Shown here: piece by piece, positions 17,056-23,954 of the stretch
Position numbering within the stretch: the stretch's first letter is position 1
Layout of the letters: each line of letters begins with the position of its first letter
Assembly: GCF_019733355.1 (NCBI RefSeq)
Contig: NZ_JAIHLQ010000010.1
Coordinates: forward strand, 62,001 to 126,000
DNA length: 64,000 bases
Direction of reading: 5' to 3'
From: Pseudomonas baetica
Lineage (GTDB): Bacteria; Pseudomonadota; Gammaproteobacteria; Pseudomonadales; Pseudomonadaceae
Notes under the pieces: model-generated
What the model was told of the DNA's origin: nothing
The model's database searches: none
The model's input: only the letters and a program-made list of their open reading frames with translations
Position numbers and translations under genes: made by a program

Positions 17056-18306
17056 TCAGCGGATCACATAGACGTTGTCTTTGTACTGACGGATCTGCTC
17101 GTAATCCTGGTCGATATCGCGCTGGCTCTCCGATACCAGGAACACCCGTAGCGGGCTGCTGAGCAGGTCCACGGTCCTTTTCATCAGTTTGCCGGCCTTG
17201 TATTTGACGCTCAGCTTATGCACAGAGGGCAACCCCTCGATCAGCTGGATGGCCTCTTCATTGAAGCCGGTAACCTCACCTTGCAGCGTGGTGTCGGTGT
17301 TGATGACGCAGGCTTCCTTGAGCTTGTGGTAGCGCTTGCCAGCGTAGTTTGCCTTGAACGCCTCACCGTCGCAGTACGCGAGGTAAGTAAGCTGTGCCTG
17401 GTTGCCGCCCAGGCTGATGTCATGGAATTTGGGTTCCATGTTGCCGTTCAAGCGAGCACCGACTTCCACCAGCGCGGGGCCGGCTTCGGTGAGGATCACT
17501 TCCGAATGGGCCGGACCGTTATTGATACCCAACGCTTTGAGCACCTGCACGATATAGTCCACCAGCACGTTAGCCTCGGCACTGTCCGAGGCAATCAGCA
17601 CGTCGCGGTCGTAGATATTCTTACCGCCGCTGATTTCGCGCTTCACGTAGCGCCAGATCCCACAGACGTAGGCCTGCCCATCACGGCTGACGGTATCGAC
17701 GATGTACTCCGGGCCTTTGAGGTAGGACTGGCAAAGAATCTCGGTATTGGCCAGGCCGAAGATATCCAGGTTGGACACCACTTCCTCACAAGCACGCTTG
17801 ACGTCTTCGGCGTTGTGGCAGATCGAAACCCCGTCGGTCGAAGCCGAGCTCAGCGGTTTGATCACGCAGGGAAACACTTGGCCGGACTCTACCCAGGCCA
17901 GCAGTTCGGCGGGGTCCGCCGATTTGAGCTGGCGTGCCGTTAACAGGCCTGCGGCGGCGACCTTGCTGATCATCTCAAACTTGTCGCGGCGAGCGCGTGA
18001 GCCTGCGCTGCCGTTGGAGGTGGACAATTGCAACTGTTCACTCAAGTAGTCGGCAAATGGCACGCCAGGCTCCTGGCCGGCAATGACGGCAACCACGTTG
18101 AATTCACGCAAGCGTCGCACGATCTCTTCGGCGTTGTCGTTGAGCGCCAAATTTTGCTCAAACTCCGACAGGTTCGGCCCGAGCATGCTCGGCATCAACT
18201 CGGGGGTACTCTGTACATGGATCAGGCTGAAGCCGGCATCCCGGAAATACTGCGGCAGGAAATTACCGCTTGAGTAGACATCCACCAATGCAACGTACTG
18301 CTTCAT
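17056..18306 (-). CDS. ATP-grasp ligase (carnosine-synthase/BacD-like)
   Basis: A 416-residue ATP-grasp enzyme. Seen are the N-terminal Rossmann-like part (MKQYVALVDVYSSGNFLPQY), the ATP-binding lysine in FPCVIKPLSSASTDGVSICH, and the metal site HSEVILTEAGPALVEVGARL followed by NGN. Enzymes of this group join two amino acids, or an amino acid and a carboxylic acid, through an acyl phosphate. In the operon it is the obvious bond-forming step. It is translated from an ATG at 18306 and ends two bases before the exporter. Carboxylate and amine substrates are unknown. Confidence 0.88.
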   Translation of the reverse strand: MKQYVALVDVYSSGNFLPQYFRDAGFSLIHVQSTPELMPSMLGPNLSEFEQNLALNDNAEEIVRRLREFNVVAVIAGQEPGVPFADYLSEQLQLSTSNGSAGSRARRDKFEMISKVAAAGLLTARQLKSADPAELLAWVESGQVFPCVIKPLSSASTDGVSICHNAEDVKRACEEVVSNLDIFGLANTEILCQSYLKGPEYIVDTVSRDGQAYVCGIWRYVKREISGGKNIYDRDVLIASDSAEANVLVDYIVQVLKALGINNGPAHSEVILTEAGPALVEVGARLNGNMEPKFHDISLGGNQAQLTYLAYCDGEAFKANYAGKRYHKLKEACVINTDTTLQGEVTGFNEEAIQLIEGLPSVHKLSVKYKAGKLMKRTVDLLSSPLRVFLVSESQRDIDQDYEQIRQYKDNVYVIR

Positions 18307-18320
18307 AAGAATGTCCCTTT

Positions 18321-19292
18321 TCAGTATTGAGTGGCGGTTTCAGAGGTCCGTGGAGAAGCCACGTCGTCCAGCGCCAGGAAAATGTTCTGCGGAAACTCAG
18401 CCACACGGTGCAGTAGGTGCAAGTACCAGTTGGTGCCATAAACCGCCGACACCCGGGTCTTGACCTGGCCCTGGTCTTTTACCGCCTTGATCAGTTCAGG
18501 ACGCACGCCGTGAAGCATCTCCAGCTCGCCTCGATCGGCGATGCGGCTGGTGAGGATCTCTTCAACCAGCAAAGGGTCCTGGGTCGCGAACGCAAACTGC
18601 CCGCGGCCTCCATTGATCCGGTCCAGCAGCCCCACGTAACGTTCGTTGAGCGCCGAGCCACGGGGCAAAGCAATCGCCGCAGGCTCAGCATAGACGCCTT
18701 TGACCAAGCGTACTTTGCAGCCGGTTTCCAGGATCGCCCCCAGATCATCCGGGGTTCGGTTCAACTGCGCCTGCAGGGTGATGCCCACGTTTGAAAAGCG
18801 CCTGCTCAGTTGCAGGAAGATATCGAGGATCGAATCCGTCCATTGAGAGCGTTCCATGCTGATGATCACACCGACATCCTTGTCGGCCGCGTGCGTCAGG
18901 ATCTTCGAGCAGTTCTCGATCGCCAGTTCCCTGGAAATGATAGTGCCTACGTTGGACAGGTCGAACCCCAGTTGAGGTGGTTCACCGAGTTTGGGGTGCT
19001 GCACGATCAAGTCGATCCGCTTCAGGTACTCATCGGTTGCGGTGGTCACTTCGGCCAACGTAGTCGCTTCCTCGCCGACAAACTCGACACCCGTGCGATA
19101 GCCTTTCCCCAGCAGGGCAGCCAGCTTGTCGAGCATCTCCAGGCGGTCTTCGGAAATGATGTAGCGAAGGGCAGCAGGACGTAGAAAATCACGCAGCGTC
19201 TCGCTGGCCAGGAACAAGTCACGATAGCTCTTGTTTGCCGCCAGTTTCTTCAGAGCCAGGGTGGCCAGCAGGCTGTTATCTGTAGTGTTCAT
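18321..19292 (-). CDS. Monofunctional proline dehydrogenase-family enzyme
   Basis: A 323-residue FAD-dependent proline dehydrogenase domain protein. Signature pieces are KVRLVKGVYAEPAAIALP and VYGTNWYLHLLHRVAEFPQN, corresponding to the flavin and proline-carboxylate contacts of the PutA/PRODH barrel. The start MNTTDNSLLATLALKK at 19292 lies four bases after the desaturase stop. Pseudomonads normally use the large bifunctional PutA; this separate short copy, with no P5C dehydrogenase beside it, is more likely to oxidise a proline-like intermediate of the pathway. That role is inference. Confidence 0.85.
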   Translation of the reverse strand: MNTTDNSLLATLALKKLAANKSYRDLFLASETLRDFLRPAALRYIISEDRLEMLDKLAALLGKGYRTGVEFVGEEATTLAEVTTATDEYLKRIDLIVQHPKLGEPPQLGFDLSNVGTIISRELAIENCSKILTHAADKDVGVIISMERSQWTDSILDIFLQLSRRFSNVGITLQAQLNRTPDDLGAILETGCKVRLVKGVYAEPAAIALPRGSALNERYVGLLDRINGGRGQFAFATQDPLLVEEILTSRIADRGELEMLHGVRPELIKAVKDQGQVKTRVSAVYGTNWYLHLLHRVAEFPQNIFLALDDVASPRTSETATQY

Positions 19293-19296
19293 GGCA

Positions 19297-20361
19297 TTAA
19301 ACCCCGTAAGTTTGGTTGAGCATGCGACGTGCGAAACTCGAATCGTCGCCTTGATTGGCAATCTTGTGGGCGCGGAACTTGGCCGCGTAACTGAGCATGG
19401 TCTCTTTATGGCGGCTATGCCGGTCGCGAGTAAAAATACCGGCCCACATGTTGTCCCAGCGAGCGTACTCAGGGTGTGACATCAGCAGCTTATGTGCCTT
19501 GCGCATATTCCAATGGGGTATCGACGGGTGCAGGTGGTGCACAAGGTGATAGTTATCGTCATGGCGACCAAAAAAGAAGTTTTCCAGCACGTTGCCTTTA
19601 CGGTTACGGGTCAGCAAGAGCTTGTCGGTCTCTACGGCAGGCAGCGGATAATGCTCGGCGAGTTCGATGATCCAGCCTACGGCGACGGCGGTGGTGAATA
19701 GCGGTACCAGCCAGAACAGCACCAGTTCAGCAACCACGCCAAACCAGACGGCCACCGCCAGAATCACCGCCCAGTAGGCCCACATCATCCTGCGTTCATT
19801 GCGGATGCGGGGGTCCTGGCCCTGGACCCGGTCCTTGACCACGTACTTGATGTACTGAAGGGTCCTGTAGCCGGAAAGCGCCATCACCACGTTTTTCAAG
19901 AAAAACTCATGCTCGCTCTGTTGCAAGTCGTATAGGCCGCATTTGAGATGAAAATTGTAGTCAGGGTCTTTTTCCGGATGCCCCAAGTGCACATGATGGT
20001 TCTTGATGTGCGATGTGCTGTAGGACTGATACAGGTGGAAAACCAGGTAGCCCGAGAGAAATGTATCGGCGAACCAGTTGATCGCACGATTTTTCGCCAA
20101 GACCTTGTGGGTTGACTCGTGTAGCACGTTCGTCAGGGCACGTTGGGTGGTACCGATCAGAAATAGCGAAAGCGGATAGAACCAGTAGCTGACACCCAGG
20201 GACAGGTAGATGGCAAAGACGATGACTGCGTAGTCCTTACCCAGCGCTATGGCCCAGTGATAGTTATCCTTCTTGCACAGATGCTTGAGCATTCCGAAGG
20301 TTTCACGGGAAATACCCGCAGCGTATTCGCCAACAGGCTCTTTGTTTTTATCGACCAGCAT
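19297..20361 (-). CDS. Membrane fatty-acid-desaturase-like di-iron enzyme
   Basis: A 354-residue integral-membrane non-haem di-iron enzyme. The three histidine boxes are visible: HESTHK, then HIKNHHVHLGHPEKD, and near the C-terminus DDNYHLVHHLHPSIPHW. Hydrophobic pairs lie near residues 45-75 and 195-230. Such enzymes desaturate or hydroxylate acyl chains or small molecules. The ATG at 20361 was chosen because GGAG precedes it at proper distance; an ATG eight codons upstream lacks that. It is the first gene of the operon, so it may act on a free or tethered precursor such as an amino acid or acyl chain. Confidence 0.88.
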   Translation of the reverse strand: MLVDKNKEPVGEYAAGISRETFGMLKHLCKKDNYHWAIALGKDYAVIVFAIYLSLGVSYWFYPLSLFLIGTTQRALTNVLHESTHKVLAKNRAINWFADTFLSGYLVFHLYQSYSTSHIKNHHVHLGHPEKDPDYNFHLKCGLYDLQQSEHEFFLKNVVMALSGYRTLQYIKYVVKDRVQGQDPRIRNERRMMWAYWAVILAVAVWFGVVAELVLFWLVPLFTTAVAVGWIIELAEHYPLPAVETDKLLLTRNRKGNVLENFFFGRHDDNYHLVHHLHPSIPHWNMRKAHKLLMSHPEYARWDNMWAGIFTRDRHSRHKETMLSYAAKFRAHKIANQGDDSSFARRMLNQTYGV

Positions 20362-20548
20362 AATCACTCCATAATTAAGCGGCACGCTGCAACACCAGGC
20401 TCATTGCTGGGCTAAGGTTTTTTCAGATGTTGCGGCTATTGTTTTTTTGCCTGAGCTAGACTCATCCGCTGCAAAAAAACTAAAGCACCGCTTGATCGCG
20501 AACAAGCTGCCCTTTTAGACAGGTAGGGCCAAATCACGCGCGCGCGCG

Positions 20549-20582
20549 CACGCCAGCCGGTGAAAATTCACCGGCTGGCGTG
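20549..20582. other. 34-base perfect palindrome beside an alternating CG run
   Basis: CACGCCAGCCGGTGAA (20549-20564) is followed, after AA, by its exact complement, giving 16 paired bases. It is flanked on the left by CACGCGCGCGCGCACG (about 20535-20551), an alternating purine-pyrimidine tract. It lies 27 bases after the luxR stop and about 190 bases before the desaturase start. A terminator of luxR without a clear T tract, or an operator of the operon, are both possible. Confidence 0.6.
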
Positions 20583-20609
20583 GCATTGGCAGATGGGAGT
20601 GCCTGCTGA

Positions 20610-21326
20610 TCAGGCCTGTTCGCGGATGTAGCCCAATTGCAAGGCTTTGCGAATTGCGGACTTTCCGTTGGTGACATCCAACTTGCTGAAGATATTCTTC
20701 ATATGGAACTTGACGGTGCGCGGGCTTATTGAAACCAAGAGCGCTATTTCGTTATAGGTCTTGCCCAGGCTGGTCCAGGACAACACCTCCGTTTCCCGAG
20801 GCGTGAGTACAGTTTCCTGTAAAACTGGGGCGCGCACGGCTACGTCGCTTTCCAAGGCCTCGTCGTAGACCGAGACCAGCAGCATCTGCAGCTCACTTTT
20901 GTTAGCCAGCACTTTCTCGCGAAACTGCTGGTGTTCGCCGAAGCTGCACAGGTTGAGGATGGAATAAAAACCCCGATTGCCATGCACAATAAAACTGGCT
21001 CCCTCACCGACGGGTGCACAGGGCCCCGGCACCGGGACCGCTTCTGCTGCGGGCGCGAGGATGTTTTCATCGCTCCAGAAAAACGGTTTTATGCGGCGCT
21101 TCGACAAAGACAGCAATTGACCGCGTTGGTAGAAGTCATCCGCAGAGTCACCGCGGTCCAGCGCATCGGGATAATTGGTGATGATTTCCGCTTCATCCAG
21201 CGTCGGCCCACACTGATAAACCTCGAAATGCCCAAGGCCACGTCTGCTCAGCTCGGCATCGAGCAATTGGTGCACGTCGACGGACTGCATGGGCGCGTTG
21301 TTATTGGTTGGACAATCGTTTCGCAT
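20610..21326 (-). CDS. LuxR-family regulator with degenerate autoinducer-binding domain
   Basis: A 238-residue regulator. The C-terminal 65 residues are a classic LuxR helix-turn-helix (LTPRETEVLSWTSLGKTYNE, SPRTVKFHMKNIFSKLDVTN). The N-terminal part resembles the acyl-homoserine-lactone domain: ITNYPDALDR in the place of the conserved NYP, and RIKPFFWSD later, but several usual ligand residues are not evident. No luxI-type synthase is in the window, so it would be a LuxR solo. The start at 21326 is favoured by AAGGA at correct spacing. It lies upstream of the operon on the same strand and is its likely activator. Confidence 0.82.
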   Translation of the reverse strand: MRNDCPTNNNAPMQSVDVHQLLDAELSRRGLGHFEVYQCGPTLDEAEIITNYPDALDRGDSADDFYQRGQLLSLSKRRIKPFFWSDENILAPAAEAVPVPGPCAPVGEGASFIVHGNRGFYSILNLCSFGEHQQFREKVLANKSELQMLLVSVYDEALESDVAVRAPVLQETVLTPRETEVLSWTSLGKTYNEIALLVSISPRTVKFHMKNIFSKLDVTNGKSAIRKALQLGYIREQA

Positions 21327-21335
21327 GAATATCAT

Positions 21336-21679
21336 CCTTGATAAGTGACAACGGCGGAGGCTAGCGAGCTGGCGGAGACGCTTTAATCCTGAAGCGCCTC
21401 ATCAGATTCGACCCGGGCTGTAGGAAATTTCCCAAATCAAAGGCAAGAATAGAGCATGCCCTACCAGCCTTGTCCAGTGCTCCGACAAGGAGCCGACAGT
21501 GGTCAGGCAAGGCCCGTTCTGGTCCCCTTCTGGCTGGAGACCGATAATCACCACGCAAGGCACAGCATGAGGTTGATGCCCAAGCCGGTTCAGATCTCGG
21601 CCCAAGTGGCTGAAGCTGGACTGAAACTCAGCTCGCTGCGCAATAACTTAAGCAACCGAGACCGGCTTGCTAATAACAA
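21336..21679. other. Non-coding stretch with no recognisable feature
   Basis: About 340 bases between the luxR start and a small hypothetical gene. Short overlapping frames exist on both strands (for example 21402-21605) but none shows protein-like composition, a family motif or a convincing ribosome binding site. The luxR promoter should be near its left end. Base composition is noticeably less GC-rich than the backbone. Confidence 0.5.
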
Positions 21680-21976
21680 TTATCGCTCACACCATTTCGT
21701 AGCCAGTCTAATCCCGCGCCTCATTGCTTCATCGAAGCTTTTCCAAGGCCAGCTTTCTTTGGCTAGCAGGACATCGTTACTACCGTCTCGCCCCCGGACA
21801 CGAAGCCCCACCGGGGCAGGGTTATCCGGCTTTCCCCAGATGAAATCAATCTTCGCTCTTTTACCATTTGGGTGGACGTAATCCACAGGATAAGGCCGTT
21901 CTACCAATAAGCCCATTTCGACTTCCTTGTCATCCAGCACTCCACCGACATACCACGCAATAGCCCACAAAACCAC
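21680..21976 (-). CDS. Hypothetical protein (up to 98 aa)
   Basis: The frame gives LLVERPYPVDYVHPNGKRAK, then IDFIWGKPDNPAPVGLRVRG and KSFDEAMRRGIRLATKWCER. This looks like a true protein but I cannot place the family. The true start may be internal, at the methionine before GLLVERPY, as the first 20 residues are less convincing. It may itself be a C-terminal remnant, since its surroundings hold gene fragments. Codon use is less GC-biased than in backbone genes. Confidence 0.45.
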   Translation of the reverse strand: MVLWAIAWYVGGVLDDKEVEMGLLVERPYPVDYVHPNGKRAKIDFIWGKPDNPAPVGLRVRGRDGSNDVLLAKESWPWKSFDEAMRRGIRLATKWCER

Positions 21977-22062
21977 TTCACGCCAGCCGACGAGGATCCT
22001 CTATGTCCGCACAATAGAAGTTACCCCAGTTCATCCATGGCCAGTCAAGCAGGGGCCCGCCG

Positions 22063-22164
22063 TTTGAAAAAGAACTGGTGGTTGACCTGTTCGCCGGTGG
22101 CGGTGGTGCCAGCACCGGCATTGCTCGGAACCCCCCACCTTGTTCACGTGCTCTCCACAATTAG
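22063..22164 (+). pseudogene. N-terminal scrap of a C5-cytosine DNA methyltransferase
   Basis: The plus-strand frame reads FEKELVVDLFAGGGGASTGI and then loses similarity (ARNPPPCSRALHN, stop at 22162). DLFAGGGGASTG is motif I, the S-adenosylmethionine-binding loop of C5 DNA methyltransferases, in the form common in prophage-encoded enzymes. Only about 22 matching codons remain and no other methylase motif follows, so it is a relic. Confidence 0.6.
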
Positions 22165-22226
22165 TTGATGCTTTGTAGGCTCGTCACGCGTAATCGCAGG
22201 CACCTGGCCCGGCCGAGAGTGGATCA

Positions 22227-22404
22227 TCAATATTGCTGGGTGCGCTCGGTATCAAAGACCTGATTTGCTGCCTCCATCTCCTCAATCAACTGCCGATTGA
22301 CTGAGTAGTAGCCACAGCTCGGACATTTAGAATCATCAAAACTGCCTTCTGGATAAGCTTTCTCGGCGCTATCACCACATACGACGCAGATAGTGATGTC
22401 TCAT
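22227..22404 (-). pseudogene. Zinc-ribbon-like small protein with broken start
   Basis: On the minus strand from 22400 one reads DITICVVCGDSAEKAYPEGS, FDDSKCPSCGYYSVNRQLIE and EMEAANQVFDTERTQQY before a TGA at 22227-22229. The CVVC and CPSC pairs, 20-odd residues apart, look like a zinc ribbon. A TGA stands directly before the aspartate, and the nearby ATG (22404) is out of frame by a small deletion, so the gene seems frameshifted at its very start. Family unknown. It is too short and start-less for routine ORF calling. Confidence 0.5.
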
Positions 22405-22457
22405 ACGCACCACCTTTGAATGTTCTATCGACTGTAGCTGGTTCCGCCTCTCTGTGA

Positions 22458-23006
22458 CTTTCCGTTAGCGCAACCGCCCAGGATAGCCAGGGACAATACA
22501 TCTTCACTCGCCACAAACTCCCCCTCCACGCCCTCCTGATCCAGAACCAGCCCTGGTTCTCCGCCCGCGACCTCGGGCGCTTACTGCACATCTACCTAAA
22601 CGAACGCATGCTGCGAAAACTTGACCCCGACCAACACCAAACCCGCAAAACCCTGATCCACAACCAAATCGAAAACATCCTGCTGATCAGCGAATCCGGC
22701 GTCTACGCCCTCCTCGTCTACCACTACTGCCCCGAATACCGAGCCTTGCGCGAATGGCTTACTCACCAAGTCATCCCCACCCTGCGCGACACCCAACACC
22801 CCACCACAAGCGAACGCCCACAACTGAGCCTGCTCAGTTGGCCGGACATGACGTTGAGTTTGTTGCACTGGAATAACCAGCCGTGGATACGGTTGCAGGA
22901 TGTGCCGTTGATGGTGGTGGAGCAGAAACTCAGAGAACACACGGTGGCGAACCCTTGGTGGAAATGGGCTAAACGGATGCTTGTCCCGACGAGCAGACAT
23001 GGATAA
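22458..23006 (+). pseudogene. BRO-N antirepressor-like protein lacking a start codon
   Basis: The open frame begins after a stop at 22455 and gives YIFTRHKLPLHALLIQNQPW, FSARDLGRLLHIYLNERMLR, then LLISESGVYALLVYHYCPEY and LREWLTHQVIPTLRD. This is the BRO-N domain found in phage antirepressors and in stand-alone Pseudomonas proteins. No ATG, GTG or TTG occurs in frame before 22608, which is inside the domain, so the 5' end has been lost or the start mutated. The C-terminal half (LLSWPDMTLSLLHWNNQPWI) is intact and a terminator follows. Confidence 0.65.
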
Positions 23007-23073
23007 CCTCAGCGAACGTGAGTGTGTCCGCTAAGGATGCGCAGGCCTTGGCCTCACCGAAGCCTGCAAACTG

Positions 23074-23103
23074 AAACCGCCTTCTTAAGGCGGTTTTTTT
23101 TCG
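23074..23103 (+). terminator. Terminator after the BRO-N gene
   Basis: AAACCGCC (23074-23081) and GGCGGTTT (23089-23096) pair around a seven-base loop, and a run of nine T residues (23094-23102) follows on the plus strand. A second possible hairpin, GCAGGC/GCCTGC, lies just upstream at about 23041-23067. Confidence 0.88.
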
Positions 23104-23156
23104 CGTCGAGACTGGCCCGACTAAAATCCCTGATGGTTGAGGCCTGCAAACAATTG

Positions 23157-23726
23157 TCAGTAGTCGATAACCTTCAGGTTTGGCCATACACCAAGCCAAT
23201 CCTTGGTACGTAAACGATCCAGGTAAACTGCATGCTTCTCGGTTTGGAACCTCGCAGTAGGCCGAACAACAAGATCGAAGAGGTCATCCAGACCAAGCGG
23301 TGCTGCGACCTCCAGAACGCCCTGCGTACCGAGCCTTATGGCAATTGCCGTCGCTGTTTCCGGCCAGAACCTGATGGCATCAATTGCGCTCGCATAAGGC
23401 GCATCAGCATTTCGCAGATGCATACGCGCCTGGTTCTTCACTGACCAGTTGTATGAGGCGTCAATATTCCGTAAGCAAGCCTCCAGTTCAGTGTCTGATT
23501 CAGCAGTGGCCCGCTCTTGATCGAACCAGATGACATCAATGTCCGATGGCAATGGCGAATAAACGCGCTGGTGTAATCGATCCCATACGGCGCTACGCAG
23601 AAATCCCGCCCCTATCCAGCAATCAGGTAATCCAAGGCTCTGCACCAGACGTAATATCCGCATACGCACTGGATCCGCCTCGATTAGCACTTGGATTTGC
23701 TCTATCTGTTTCACGTCCGTTGTCAC
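23157..23726 (-). CDS. Nucleotidyltransferase-fold protein (NTP_transf_6 type)
   Basis: A 189-residue protein of the family annotated as nucleotidyltransferase family protein (PF06042). It has GLPDCWIGAGFLRSAVWDRL and then PLPSDIDVIWFD, where the DID dyad is the metal site of the nucleotidyltransferase fold, and YASAIDAIRFWPETATAIAI later. Molecular function is not established. The start is a GTG at 23726. It lies at the right edge of the island, divergent from comM. Confidence 0.82.
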   Translation of the reverse strand: MTTDVKQIEQIQVLIEADPVRMRILRLVQSLGLPDCWIGAGFLRSAVWDRLHQRVYSPLPSDIDVIWFDQERATAESDTELEACLRNIDASYNWSVKNQARMHLRNADAPYASAIDAIRFWPETATAIAIRLGTQGVLEVAAPLGLDDLFDLVVRPTARFQTEKHAVYLDRLRTKDWLGVWPNLKVIDY

Positions 23727-23954
23727 GTTTCAATTCTTCACGATTTCGACACAGGCCAGTGTAACCACCGCAGGTTCAAGGCTGGCGGCCACAAGACGAC
23801 ATCCAATAGTCATTTCCCGGTTGCGACCAGAGCCATACGTTCGCAACATCCCGTGAAAGTTTACCCACGCCCCCACCCCTCCAACTCACCCGCCCCCTAC
23901 TACCCTTCAAAAACCCGCAGGAAGCGGCCCCCCGATTCAGCTCAAGGAACGACC

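Noticed and set aside
22286..22591. 101-codon minus-strand frame at the right island flank
   Set aside because: It overlaps the zinc-ribbon frame and the BRO-N frame, both of which show recognisable protein patterns; this one shows none.
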